A model generated the notes under the pieces. It saw only the letters and a list, made by a program, of their open reading frames with translations. It made no database searches and was not told where the DNA came from. A stretch of DNA of 64,000 bases from Chloroflexota bacterium (lineage in GTDB: Bacteria; Chloroflexota; Anaerolineae; Promineifilales; Promineifilaceae), in assembly GCA_014584575.1 (NCBI GenBank), contig JACTMP010000031.1, forward strand, positions 29,996 to 93,995, given 5' to 3'. This document shows, piece by piece, positions 26,738 through 35,226 of the stretch. Position 1 is the stretch's first letter. Each line of letters opens with the position of its first letter. Made by a program: the position numbers and the translations under genes.

Positions 26738-27526
26738 ATGAGCGACACCACCCAACATCTGGCCGACGTACTCGATTCCCGTGCGCCGGTTAACAACAGC
26801 GACACGTTTAACTACCTGTTGCACGTCCGCGAACAAGCCTGGGAAATGATTCGCGCCGGCCTCAACCTGCGCGAAGATTTAACCTGCCAGGACATTCGGG
26901 ACATTCCCGACCTGGCGGGCAACATCGTGGGCAACATGCGCACCTACACCGGCGACAAGATAGATTGGATTGTGCGCTCCTGGATTGGCAAACCAGAGAC
27001 CGGCTTTACCAACATCCATCTCACCTGTTGGGTGAACGAGGAAATTGACGTGCCCCATCTGGGTTTTGCGTTAGGCACTGCGCCGGACGTATTCTGCTAT
27101 GTGGATTACCTGCCGCGTTACGAAGCGGTTTCCCACCCGGATCATCTCGACCAATACCACGAAGCGCTCAATGAAAAATGGGTGGCGCTGCGGCGAAATC
27201 CGGCCTACAAAACCTTCACCCCCGTCCACCTGTATACGCGCTCCACGCTGTCACCCATCGCCATTTGTGGTTTGCTGCCCTTTGCCGATTTCCAAACGGC
27301 CGTTGAACCCCTCATGCTCGCATATGTCCGCCACTGGGTGGAACTGGTCAACAACGCCGCACCCGTCGCCTCGGAAAAGCGGGCTGCCCTCAAAACACGT
27401 GATGAACTCGTCCGGCGCACGATTGTGGAGAAAGACCCGGCCAATATCCTGGCCGACCGTATGTTGGGCGTCCCCATGCGCGAGCGGCTGGTACGCATTT
27501 TACACGCCGGGGAGCGAGAGACATGA
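26738..27526 (+). CDS. Red chlorophyll catabolite reductase (RCCR)-like protein 1
   Basis: 262 residues behind AAAGGAG. Segments in order recall plant RCCR: KIDWIVRSWIG (74-84), VPHLGFALG (105-113), a buried strand ending in VDYLPRYEAVSHPDHLDQYH (122-141), YTRSTLSPIAI (166-176) and a C-terminal RDELVRRTIVEKDP (221-234) with the Asp222 equivalent of RCCR's essential C-terminal Asp. By my alignment from memory the position of plant Glu154 is Ala here. RCCR uses ferredoxin to reduce a linear tetrapyrrole. The stop overlaps the next start (ATGA). A substrate of chlorophyll or bilin type is inferred; no closer family was recognised. Confidence 0.65.
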   Translation: MSDTTQHLADVLDSRAPVNNSDTFNYLLHVREQAWEMIRAGLNLREDLTCQDIRDIPDLAGNIVGNMRTYTGDKIDWIVRSWIGKPETGFTNIHLTCWVNEEIDVPHLGFALGTAPDVFCYVDYLPRYEAVSHPDHLDQYHEALNEKWVALRRNPAYKTFTPVHLYTRSTLSPIAICGLLPFADFQTAVEPLMLAYVRHWVELVNNAAPVASEKRAALKTRDELVRRTIVEKDPANILADRMLGVPMRERLVRILHAGERET

Positions 27527-28722
27527 TGGCGGATGAGGCACGGCCGTCAGCAGCCCCCATCCTCATCATCGGCGCCGGCCCCGTTGGCCTCTCGCTGGGG
27601 CTGGCGTTGGCGCGGGCCGGGCTGCCGGTGGAGCTATTTGAAGCCGACGCCGAACTGAACAACCAGATTCGCGCCAGCACCTTCCATCCTAAAACATTGG
27701 AACTGTTTCAGGCGTGGGGCGTCGTCGAGGCCATTCTGGCGCAAGGCCACAAAGTGGATCGCCTGCAATACTGGGAACGCGAACCCCGGCAACTGGTAGC
27801 CGAGTTTAACTACGCAGTGATTGCCTCAGACACCCCCTACCCCTTCCGCCTGCAATGCCCGCAACATATCGCCACCCGCGTCCTCAAGCCCGCTCTCGAA
27901 GCCACCGCTACCGCCAGAGTCCACATGGGGCACAAACTACTCGATTTCACCGATCATGGCGATGGCGTCACCGCCCGTTTTGAGACGGCCGACGGCATTG
28001 TCACCCGCGCAGGCTCCTACCTTTGCGGCGCGGACGGCTCTCATAGTACCGTCCGCAAACAGTTGGGGATTGGGTTTCAAGGCAAAACCTATGCCGACCG
28101 CTTCCTGCTCATTGGCAGCGACCTGAACACCGGCGATCTGCTGCCCGGTGCGGGGCCGGTTTGTTACGTTTTTGACCCGCAGGAATGGGTGATTATCCTG
28201 AATTTGCCTGACATTGTGCGCGTTGTTTTCCGCATGACAGACGACGAGGATCAGGAATTTGCTTTGCGCGAGGAGAATTTGCGGGCGCGGATTCATAACT
28301 TTTTTGGCGAAACGCCGCCCTATCGCATCAAAACAACCCAGTTATATCGCGTCCATCAGCGGGTGGCAGACAGCTTTCGCATGGGGCGGGCCATTTTGCT
28401 CGGCGACGCGGCGCACAACAACAATCCCTCTGGCGGTATGGGGATGAACAGCGGCATTCACGATGCGGCCAATCTGGCCGAAAAGTTGCGGCGTATCTGG
28501 CAAGGTGAGGCTGACGATCTGTTGGATGAATACACCCATGAGCGGCGGTGCTACGCGGTGGAATCGGTGCAGCTTTACAGCGACCAGCAGTACAACCATA
28601 TGGTTATGGCGACAGAAGAGGCGCGGCTTCAGCGCAACAAAACATTGGCGGAAACGGCCGTCAATCCAGCCCAGGCCCGCGCCTATTTGCTGCGGGCCAG
28701 TATGCTGGAAGAGAGGATATGA
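27523..28722 (+). CDS. FAD-dependent aromatic-ring monooxygenase (PHBH fold)
   Basis: 399 residues. The start IIGAGPVGLSLGLALARAG (residues 14-32) is the FAD-binding GxGxxG, GADGSHSTVRKQLG near residue 168 is the DG motif, and GDAAHNNNPSGGMGMNSG near residue 293 the GD motif, so all three fingerprints of class A flavoprotein monooxygenases are present. These enzymes use NAD(P)H and O2 to hydroxylate an electron-rich ring. It overlaps the RCCR-like gene by 4 bp, so the substrate is probably a pyrrolic catabolite (inference). Cytosolic. Confidence 0.9.
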   Translation: MMADEARPSAAPILIIGAGPVGLSLGLALARAGLPVELFEADAELNNQIRASTFHPKTLELFQAWGVVEAILAQGHKVDRLQYWEREPRQLVAEFNYAVIASDTPYPFRLQCPQHIATRVLKPALEATATARVHMGHKLLDFTDHGDGVTARFETADGIVTRAGSYLCGADGSHSTVRKQLGIGFQGKTYADRFLLIGSDLNTGDLLPGAGPVCYVFDPQEWVIILNLPDIVRVVFRMTDDEDQEFALREENLRARIHNFFGETPPYRIKTTQLYRVHQRVADSFRMGRAILLGDAAHNNNPSGGMGMNSGIHDAANLAEKLRRIWQGEADDLLDEYTHERRCYAVESVQLYSDQQYNHMVMATEEARLQRNKTLAETAVNPAQARAYLLRASMLEERI

Positions 28723-28775
28723 CAGGTAGCCGGTAATCGGTGATCGGTCGGCGGTTAATCAAAAAGGGATCAACT

Positions 28776-30083
28776 ATGGCAAATAATACATCCGGCATCG
28801 TCTTTGGCGGTGTGGCCTTATACAACGGGGTGACACGGAAAAATCTAATCACCTTCTATTTCTCCGCCTTTGCCACCATCTGCTTGCTCAGTTTTGTCAA
28901 CGTGGTGCAGCCCTATTTGCTGACCGAAATTCTGCATGTGCCGCTGGCCGAGCAAGGCAGCGTCACCGGCACGGTGTTGTTCTGGCATGAGGTTGTGATT
29001 ATCTTTGCCATCGGTCTAGCGGGTAGCCTATCCGACAAGGTGGGGCGGCGGCTCATTTTCGCCGGGAGCTTTCTCATTGTCTCCGTCGGCTACTTTTTGA
29101 TGGCGCAATCTGGTAGCGTCTGGCAGCTTGTCTTCTTCCGTATGATTTTTGCGGTGGGCGCGGCCGGAGCAACCAGTATGCTCTCCGTGGTTATTGCCGA
29201 TTATGTGGTAGACCGGGATCGGGGCAAGGCAAATGGTATTCAAGGGGTGATGAATGGGCTGGGGGCGATGACGGCCGTGTTCCTCCTGCTCCGTCTGCCC
29301 AACTGGTTCACCCAAAACGGCATGAACCCGGTAGAGGCGGGCCAGGCCACCTATTACGTCGCCGCCGGATTGGCCGTGTTGGTCGCGCTACTCCTCTGGC
29401 TGGGGCTGCGAGGGCGAGGTATCCGCCACCGTAATCAGCCGGAACGGTTCTTCGAGTTGTTAAGCGAAGGGGTGAAGGCAGCCCGCGATCCGGGTGTGCT
29501 GTTGGGGTATGGCGCCGGTTTTGTCTCGCGGGGGGATTTGGCGATTGTGGGTACGTTTCTGGCCTTGTGGATCAACAAATATGGCGTCACCAGCGGCATG
29601 GATACGGCCGTTGCCCTGGCGCGGGCCAGCATTATTGTGGGCATCTCCCAGGCGGCTGCATTTCTGGCGGCCCCTCTTTTTGGCATTCTCGTTGACCGCA
29701 TGAACCGGGCTACGGCCGTTGCCCTCACCAATCTCATTTCCGGCCTCGGCTACTGCTCACTTTTTTTTGTGGACGATCCCTTTAGCGGGGCGATGCTGGC
29801 GGCCGTGATTGTGGCCGGGGCGGGCAACATCGGCACGGTCATCTCCACCCAGGTGTTGATCCAACAGCAAGCCCCGGCCCATATTCGCGGCTCGGTTATC
29901 GGCTTTTTCGGCTTATGTGGGGCCATCGGGATTCTGGTCGCCAGCAAAATAGGCGGGTGGCTGTTTGACAATTGGACGGAAGCCGGGCCATTTGTCCTCT
30001 TCGGCCTGCTCAGTTTCGTTCTGGCTGCCTGGGCCTTTGCCGTTCGGGGACGGGTGCGGCCGGCGGTGGAAAGCGCGGAATAA
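28776..30083 (+). CDS. Major facilitator superfamily transporter
   Basis: About 435 residues from the ATG with AAAGGGA 6 nt upstream; the preceding 50 nt are GGTCGGCGGTTAATC-type repeat. Twelve membrane helices are predicted, and LAGSLSDKVGRRLIFAG between helices 2 and 3 is the MFS motif A (GxxxDxxGRR). A second copy, FGILVDRMNRATAVA, follows in the C-terminal half. Substrate and direction are unknown. It is the only obvious transporter in the catabolic cluster and lies in its first operon, so uptake of the cluster substrate or export of an end product is plausible. Confidence 0.92.
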   Translation: MANNTSGIVFGGVALYNGVTRKNLITFYFSAFATICLLSFVNVVQPYLLTEILHVPLAEQGSVTGTVLFWHEVVIIFAIGLAGSLSDKVGRRLIFAGSFLIVSVGYFLMAQSGSVWQLVFFRMIFAVGAAGATSMLSVVIADYVVDRDRGKANGIQGVMNGLGAMTAVFLLLRLPNWFTQNGMNPVEAGQATYYVAAGLAVLVALLLWLGLRGRGIRHRNQPERFFELLSEGVKAARDPGVLLGYGAGFVSRGDLAIVGTFLALWINKYGVTSGMDTAVALARASIIVGISQAAAFLAAPLFGILVDRMNRATAVALTNLISGLGYCSLFFVDDPFSGAMLAAVIVAGAGNIGTVISTQVLIQQQAPAHIRGSVIGFFGLCGAIGILVASKIGGWLFDNWTEAGPFVLFGLLSFVLAAWAFAVRGRVRPAVESAE

Positions 30084-30084
30084 T

Positions 30085-30125
30085 CCACAGATGGCGCAGA
30101 TTTTTCCAAACTGCGCCATCTGTGG
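30085..30125. repeat. Hairpin CCACAGATGGCGCAG / CTGCGCCATCTGTGG
   Basis: A perfect 15-bp stem around ATTTTTCCAAA between the convergent MFS and maleate-isomerase-like genes. It probably terminates both. The wording CACAGATGGCGCAG is a dispersed bacterial repeat type. Confidence 0.8.
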
Positions 30126-30869
30126 TCAAAACTCTCTTAAAAGCCGCCCTGCCCCATACACCTTCTCATGGACGCCAATGTCGCGCAGGGCCATCCACCA
30201 GGTGGCGGCGTTGATGGCAATGACCGGCTTACCCAGCCAGCGCTCCGCTTCGTCCGCCAGGCCAACCATGCTCAGGTTAGTGCCAACCTGCACCAGAGCG
30301 TCGGCGTCCTTATTGACCTCAATCAGGGATTGGCGCAGTTCGCTCTCGGAAACGTGGGCAATGGCGACGGCCGTCGGGCAGCGCAGCCCCTTGATCGCCG
30401 TTACCTCAAAGCCAATGTCGTTGAAAAAACGAACGACGTTTTTGTCGCCGACCGGCTGATAAGGCGTTACCACACCAATACGCTTGACGCCAAACATCTT
30501 TAGCGCTCGTTCACATGCTTCCGCGCCGGTGGCCACGCGCAGGCCACCCGCCCAATCGGAGATCATTTTGGTGAATTGGCGGTTGCCCTCCACCCCGTCC
30601 CAAAAGGTTTCGGCACTCATGCCCATCACCATATAGTCGGGTTCGGCCGTCATCACCCGCTCAACGGCGTATTGAATTTCCACGCGAATCTGTTTGAGCA
30701 AATTCTCAAAGGCTTCATCGCTGCTCAGGTTTTGGTCGCGGATGTGGATGCGGGAAATGTGCGCGGTTACGCCCGGCACAGTCATGCGGTAAAAATCAGG
30801 TTCGACGATGGTATTGGTGCTGGGAACAATGACTCCAAATTTGTGGCGATAGCCCAGGGCGTCGGACAT
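30126..30869 (-). CDS. Maleate isomerase / arylmalonate decarboxylase family protein lacking the catalytic cysteines
   Basis: 247 residues behind AAGGAAG. The start RHKFGVIVPSTNTIVEPDFY and the late GKPVIAINAATWWMAL place it in the Asp/Glu racemase superfamily near maleate cis-trans isomerase and arylmalonate decarboxylase. The first catalytic Cys position reads MVMGMSAETFWDG and the second reads LVQVGTNLSMVG, so neither Cys is present by my alignment. Its chemistry may therefore differ from maleate isomerase. It is the only minus-strand gene of the cluster and has its own consensus promoter carrying the shared operator. A role on a substituted maleate is inferred from neighbours. Confidence 0.75.
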   Translation of the reverse strand: MSDALGYRHKFGVIVPSTNTIVEPDFYRMTVPGVTAHISRIHIRDQNLSSDEAFENLLKQIRVEIQYAVERVMTAEPDYMVMGMSAETFWDGVEGNRQFTKMISDWAGGLRVATGAEACERALKMFGVKRIGVVTPYQPVGDKNVVRFFNDIGFEVTAIKGLRCPTAVAIAHVSESELRQSLIEVNKDADALVQVGTNLSMVGLADEAERWLGKPVIAINAATWWMALRDIGVHEKVYGAGRLLREF

Positions 30870-30945
30870 GTCAGCTTCCTTATATAGTTACAATCTGACC
30901 GCCAACGGCCGTTACCGATGGCGATTCTCCATAGTTACAGGTGAT

Positions 30946-31001
30946 TTGACTTGCAAGAGCAAATGTTATAACATTGTAACATTACATCAGAACCATGTCA
31001 A
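30946..31001. promoter_or_regulatory. Overlapping divergent promoters with the shared operator
   Basis: Minus strand: TTGACA (31001-30996), 17 nt, TACAAT (30978-30973), then the palindrome AATGTTATAACATT (30975-30962). Together these give TGTTA-CA-ATGTTATAACATTT, the operator seen at two other cluster promoters. Plus strand: TTGACT (30946-30951), 17 nt, TAACAT (30969-30974), so the operator also covers this -10. One bound repressor could shut both directions. The rest of the 178-nt gap shows nothing else. Confidence 0.7.
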
Positions 31002-31047
31002 TTTGCCTGGCGGTCAGCCGTCAACGGTCAATCTTGAGAGGGAACAC

Positions 31048-31692
31048 ATGTTAACCGTGCTCTATATCGTTTTCGTGGCCTTGTTTGCCTGGTTGACCTG
31101 GCAATCGTGGGAGGTATACAAGAGTAAGCGGATCTCCTACGCCCTGCTGCTGCTGATTGTGCTGGCCGGTCTGACCTATGATGTGCTGGTTATTTTGCTT
31201 GGCCGGTTTTTAGGAGAAGGGGATCTGCTCAAGGCGCTGAACGCGGGTCGTTTTGTCATTCACGGCCTGGCTACACCCTTTATGATCATCTTTGGCTTTG
31301 GCGTTTTGCGCCACGCGGGGGTGGGCTGGGCACAAAGCCGGACAAACCACATCCTCGTCTGCATCTTTGCCACCCTGCTCATTGGGCTGGGGGTGTATGA
31401 AGATATTCTAACTATTGACCTGCAACTGCGCCCCATGATGGACACGCTGCGCTATGTGAACGAAGGGGGCGTGCCGGGGCCGCCCATCCCTGCCTTACTC
31501 ACCATTTTCTTCCTGATTGGCGCCGGTATTTCCCTCTGGCGGCATACCGGCTGGAAATGGCTGGCGTTGGGATCGATCCTCATGTTTATTTTTGCCGGCG
31601 CTGGCATTGGCGACCGGTTTTATGTGGGTAACATTGGCGAAATAATTTTTAGCGCGGCCAATGTGTGGACTGCGCGAAAGTTTTTGACATGA
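31048..31692 (+). CDS. Unknown six-helix membrane protein
   Basis: 214 residues behind GAGAGGGAA. Six hydrophobic helices are visible at about 2-18, 31-52, 66-87, 100-117, 148-165 and 169-187. Several His residues lie at helix ends (His72, His89, His101), which could bind a haem, but this is only a possibility. I do not recognise the family. It is followed by a second multi-helix protein of unknown type; both sit in the operon led by the divergent operator region. The pair may form one membrane complex serving the cluster. Confidence 0.7.
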   Translation: MLTVLYIVFVALFAWLTWQSWEVYKSKRISYALLLLIVLAGLTYDVLVILLGRFLGEGDLLKALNAGRFVIHGLATPFMIIFGFGVLRHAGVGWAQSRTNHILVCIFATLLIGLGVYEDILTIDLQLRPMMDTLRYVNEGGVPGPPIPALLTIFFLIGAGISLWRHTGWKWLALGSILMFIFAGAGIGDRFYVGNIGEIIFSAANVWTARKFLT

Positions 31693-31693
31693 A

Positions 31694-31757
31694 GGCCGAC
31701 CGCTGACGGCCGACCGCTGACGGCCGACCGCTAACGGCCGACCGCTAACGGCCGTCG
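31694..31757. repeat. 14-bp tandem repeat GGCCGACCGCTGAC x4
   Basis: Four head-to-tail units of GGCCGACCGCT(G/A)AC, ending in CGGCCGTCGGC, which can fold back. It belongs to the GACCGC word family found in spacers of this cluster (also 28727-28760, 32477, 40561, 42480, 43503, 51421). Confidence 0.8.
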
Positions 31758-31780
31758 GCGATCAATAATAAGGAGGTGTT

Positions 31781-32497
31781 ATGACCGAGTACACCATCGC
31801 CCTGGCTTTGGAAGATTTCATCCCCGTTATTTTTTCCTCGATTGGCTTGTATTTTGTCAGTCGCATGGTGGCCGGGGTAGACGGCCGTTTAGGACAAATG
31901 GCGACGATTGGCTGGCTGCTCATCACCATCGGCGGCCTGCTCAAGGCAAGCTGGAAGTTGCTGATGGCCCTGAGTAATGCCGAAACGAACATTGTCTGGA
32001 TGGACAAGGGGATGTTTCTCTGGATGGCCGCCGGTTTTACGTTGGTCGCTTTTGCCGTCTGGTTTATGAGCGAAACGCTGGGGGGCCGACGGCCGCGGCG
32101 CATCTGGCTGGGGCCGGGCGTGGTGTTGGGGCTGAGCCTGGCTGCCATTTTATTCACCGGTTTTCCCGATTTCACCGTGAACACCTGGCGGTTTATTTTG
32201 CTGGGGGTGATGACCATTGGCAATGTGGTTCTGGTGGTGCTGCTGATTCAGCAGGCGCGCCGCCTGGGTCTTAACCTGTTGGCGCTGCTTTTCCTGGTAA
32301 ATATCGTCATTGTTTTTGTCCTCAGCGGCCTGGCGCGTATGCCGAACCAGACGATTCCCTTGCAATGGACGGAGCAGTTGTTGAATACGGTTGCCCAGGG
32401 GGCGTTTGCTTATGCGGCCTGGCAGTTGGCGGCAGCGGTGCAAGGGGATGCCCAACCACAGCCCGCTGCTAACCGACCATTGACCGCAGACAGTTGA
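31781..32497 (+). CDS. Unknown seven-helix membrane protein
   Basis: 238 residues behind AAGGAGG. About seven hydrophobic helices (12-32, 41-58, 78-97, 108-127, 136-157, 165-184 and a last one near 201-220) with a Lys/Trp-containing loop ASWKLLMAL. The family is not recognised. The last residues (NRPLTADS) are encoded by the adjacent GACCGC-type repeat and so are probably not conserved. It lies between the other unknown membrane protein and the isochorismatase-family gene. Confidence 0.7.
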   Translation: MTEYTIALALEDFIPVIFSSIGLYFVSRMVAGVDGRLGQMATIGWLLITIGGLLKASWKLLMALSNAETNIVWMDKGMFLWMAAGFTLVAFAVWFMSETLGGRRPRRIWLGPGVVLGLSLAAILFTGFPDFTVNTWRFILLGVMTIGNVVLVVLLIQQARRLGLNLLALLFLVNIVIVFVLSGLARMPNQTIPLQWTEQLLNTVAQGAFAYAAWQLAAAVQGDAQPQPAANRPLTADS

Positions 32498-32524
32498 CCG
32501 CAGACGGTTGACCGCAGACGGTTA
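32477..32524. repeat. GACCGCAGACGGTT tandem repeat
   Basis: Three units of TTGACCGCAGAC(A/G)G, the first overlapping the end of the membrane protein gene. It is a GACCGC-family spacer. Confidence 0.75.
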
Positions 32525-32534
32525 AACATAGCCT

Positions 32535-33185
32535 ATGAACGATTTGCACACCAACTACCAGGGCGTCTTCGACGGCCGTATCGGTTTCGGCCACAAACCA
32601 GCCCTGCTAATTGTGGACTTCATCAACGCCTACACCACGCCGGGTTCGCCTTTGTATGCGCCGGATGTGGTCACGGCCGTAGCTGAAACAACCGACCTTC
32701 TCCTCCTGGCGCGGCGAGCAGATGTGCCCGTCATCTTCACCCGCGTCATCTACAGCCGCAGCGGGCGGGACGGCGGCATTTTTGTGCAGAAAGTGCCGCT
32801 GCTGCGCCGCATGGTAGAGGGGGAGCCGCTGGCCGACATCGTGCCGGAGTTAACCCCCGCGCCGGACGACGTGATTATCAACAAACAGTACGCCAGCGCC
32901 TTTTTTGGCACCCCATTGGCGGCGATGCTCACCAGTCTGGGGGTGGATACGCTGATTGTGACCGGCTGCTCGACCAGCGGCTGTGTACGGGCAACGGCCG
33001 TAGACGGAATGCAGCACGGTTTTCGCGTCATCGTCCCCCGCCAATGTGTCGGCGACCGCCACCCCGATCCCCACAACGCCAACCTGTTCGACATCCACAG
33101 CAAGTATGGCGACGTGGTGGATAAGGCGGAGGTGGTGACGTATTTACAAAATTTGACGGCTGGCGCTCCAGCCCAAGAGGTTTGA
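32535..33185 (+). CDS. Isochorismatase-family cysteine amidohydrolase (maleamate amidase / N-carbamoylsarcosine amidase type)
   Basis: 216 residues. The triad is complete: Asp28 in LIVDFINAY, Lys117 in INKQYASAFFGT and Cys150 in CSTSGCVRATAVDGMQ. The TSGCVRA(T/S)xVD signature is that of maleamate amidohydrolase (NicF) and N-carbamoylsarcosine amidase rather than isochorismatase proper. The reaction would be hydrolysis of a side-chain or carbamoyl amide to acid and ammonia. Next to an imidase-type amidohydrolase and a maleate-isomerase family protein, conversion of a substituted maleamate to maleate is the likely job (inference). Its TGA overlaps the next ATG. Confidence 0.85.
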   Translation: MNDLHTNYQGVFDGRIGFGHKPALLIVDFINAYTTPGSPLYAPDVVTAVAETTDLLLLARRADVPVIFTRVIYSRSGRDGGIFVQKVPLLRRMVEGEPLADIVPELTPAPDDVIINKQYASAFFGTPLAAMLTSLGVDTLIVTGCSTSGCVRATAVDGMQHGFRVIVPRQCVGDRHPDPHNANLFDIHSKYGDVVDKAEVVTYLQNLTAGAPAQEV

Positions 33186-34381
33186 TGAAAGCATTGCAAG
33201 GAATCCGCATCCTCGACCTCACCCACATGCTCAGCGGCCCCTACGCGGGCATGATGCTGGCCGACCTGGGCGCGGAAACAATCAAAGTAGAACCGCCGGG
33301 CAAGGGGGAAGGCACGCGCCGCCTGTTGGAAAATGACCCGCAGAACAGCCTCAACGGCTTTGGCGCTTATTTTATGACCCTCAACCGCAACAAAAAGAGC
33401 GTGACGCTAGACCTGAAATCGGAAAAGGGACTGGCTATTTTCTACGACCTGGTGCAGATGGCCGATGTTGTCCTGAGCAACTTCAGCGCCGGCGTCACCG
33501 AACGCCTCAAGATTGACTATGCCCATCTTGCCGCCATCAACCCGCGCATCATTACCTGTAGCGTAACCGGCTTTGGCGAAACCGGCCCCGCCAAAAATTA
33601 CACCGCCTTTGATATGGTAGCGCAGGCAATGGGCGGCGGCATGAGCATTACCGGGCAGCCCGGCAACCCACCCACCCGTTCCGGCATTCCCATTGGTGAT
33701 CTGGCAGGGGGGCTGACGGCCGTGATTGGCATTCTGGCAGCTCTGCAAGCGCGTTATCAAACCGGGCGCGGGCAGCATGTAGACATCTCCATGCTGGACG
33801 CCCAAATCAGCCTGCTCAACTACATGGCTACCATGCACTTCCTCTCCGGCATTGTCCCCGACAAGCTGGGTAACGGCCATTTTGTCCACGTCCCCTACGA
33901 TACATTTGCCTGTGCCGATGGCTACATCATTATTGCCATTATCGCCGACAACTTTTGGGAGGTGCTGATGACGCTTCTGCCCGCCAACGACCTGGACACC
34001 GAAGAACACAAATACCAGCCGGGCCGGTTGCGGAACAAGGCGTTGATTAACGGCCGTCTCAATGAAATCCTCTCCACCAACACCCAGGCCTATTGGCTGG
34101 AGAAATTACGCGCCGCCCGCGTCCCCTGCGCCCCGGTACACAATCTGCAACAAGCTCTCAACGATGAACAGGTGCTTGCCCGCAACATGATCGTCGAAGT
34201 AGCCCACCCCCTCGGCGGTTCGGTGTGCATGCCCGGCAACCCGATCAAACTCTCCGACACCCATGAAGACACTTTTTCACCGCCGCCCATCCTGGGGCAG
34301 CATAACGACGAGATTTACAGAGGGTTGTTGGGGTTAACCGAGGCACAATTAGCAGAGTTGAAATCGGCCGGAGTAATCTAG
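33185..34381 (+). CDS. Family III CoA-transferase (CaiB/BaiF)
   Basis: 398 residues from the ATG (a TTG one codon earlier is in frame) with AAGAGGT upstream. The start IRILDLTHMLSGPYAGMMLADLGAETIKVEPP is diagnostic of the family; the catalytic Asp is expected in the central VDISMLDAQ segment, which is present. These enzymes move CoA between organic acids through an aspartyl-CoA intermediate. It is translationally coupled to the amidase gene and probably activates the resulting diacid (inference). Confidence 0.93.
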   Translation: MKALQGIRILDLTHMLSGPYAGMMLADLGAETIKVEPPGKGEGTRRLLENDPQNSLNGFGAYFMTLNRNKKSVTLDLKSEKGLAIFYDLVQMADVVLSNFSAGVTERLKIDYAHLAAINPRIITCSVTGFGETGPAKNYTAFDMVAQAMGGGMSITGQPGNPPTRSGIPIGDLAGGLTAVIGILAALQARYQTGRGQHVDISMLDAQISLLNYMATMHFLSGIVPDKLGNGHFVHVPYDTFACADGYIIIAIIADNFWEVLMTLLPANDLDTEEHKYQPGRLRNKALINGRLNEILSTNTQAYWLEKLRAARVPCAPVHNLQQALNDEQVLARNMIVEVAHPLGGSVCMPGNPIKLSDTHEDTFSPPPILGQHNDEIYRGLLGLTEAQLAELKSAGVI

Positions 34382-34447
34382 TGAGGTGAGGAGTGAGCAT
34401 CCTCAGATGCGAACGTGAGGCATCTGAGGATGCCTCCCTCCTCACGT
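34381..34447. repeat. Hairpin with GCATCCTCAGATGC core
   Basis: GTGAGGTGAGGAG...GCATCCTCAGATGC pairs with GCATCTGAGGATGCCTCCCTCCTCAC. The same GCATCCTCAGATGC core occurs in the hairpins at 35695-35754 and 47957-47986. Confidence 0.8.
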
Positions 34448-34462
34448 TACGATGTTGTTAGC

Positions 34463-35224
34463 ATGTTCATCCAGGAAAACCGCCTGAAAACCAAACTAAA
34501 AGCCGGTCAACCCGCATTTGGCGTCATCGCCACTTCGGATGATCCCCAACTGGCCGAACTGTTTGGCCTGGCCGGCTACGATTATTACCTGCTCGATGCC
34601 GAACATGGGTTGCTCGACCCGGCCCAGGTTGTCAATGTCGTCCGCGCCTGCGAACGCACCCAGATGACCCCTCTCATCCGCATTGGCCCCAAAGACCCCA
34701 AACTTGTGCTGCCCTATCTGGACGCGGGCATGATGGGGGTGATGATGCCCGATTTAAGGGATACGGCCGAAGTGCAGATGTTGGTGGATGCCGTCAAATA
34801 CCCGCCCATTGGCAAACGGGGTGTCGGCGTCTCCCGCGCCGCCAGCTATATGGCCTACAGCGGCGCGGCGGCGGATTACATCACCTTTGCCAACGAGCAA
34901 ACAATGGTCATCCCCCAATTTGAAGACCCCGCCTTGTTGCCGAAGTTCCCCGAGATGATCGCCCAACCCCATGTGGACGCGGTGATGATTGGCCCGCGTG
35001 ACCTTTCGCTCAATATGGGTTTTGCCGATGGCCCCAACCACCCGGAGGTTCAGGCAATGATTGACCAGGTGATTGCCATTTGCCAGCAGGCGGGGGTCGC
35101 CGCCGGTATGACTGCGGGCACGCACACCGACGCCGAAAAGCAGATTGCGCGCGGCGCAACCATGATTTTGGGCATTGCCCAGCTTTTAATTTTGCAGGGG
35201 GCCAGCCGTTTTTTGGGGGGGTAG
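34463..35224 (+). CDS. HpcH/HpaI aldolase family protein
   Basis: 253 residues from MFIQENRLKTKLKAG; no clear Shine-Dalgarno is present, and a hairpin ends just upstream. The motifs YLLDAEHGLLD (catalytic base region), GPKDPKL, VGVSRAASY and MIGPRDLSLNMG match class II pyruvate aldolases that cleave 2-oxo-4-hydroxy acids to pyruvate plus an aldehyde, or are citrate-lyase-beta-like. The metal-binding Glu seen in typical members as IE(T/S) is here in the VIPQFEDPALL segment. In this cluster it could release pyruvate from a hydroxylated diacid (inference). Confidence 0.88.
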   Translation: MFIQENRLKTKLKAGQPAFGVIATSDDPQLAELFGLAGYDYYLLDAEHGLLDPAQVVNVVRACERTQMTPLIRIGPKDPKLVLPYLDAGMMGVMMPDLRDTAEVQMLVDAVKYPPIGKRGVGVSRAASYMAYSGAAADYITFANEQTMVIPQFEDPALLPKFPEMIAQPHVDAVMIGPRDLSLNMGFADGPNHPEVQAMIDQVIAICQQAGVAAGMTAGTHTDAEKQIARGATMILGIAQLLILQGASRFLGG

Positions 35225-35226
35225 CT

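Noticed and set aside
31694..31757. Possible CRISPR-like array
   Set aside because: Units are 14 bp, directly abutting and without spacers; no cas genes are nearby.
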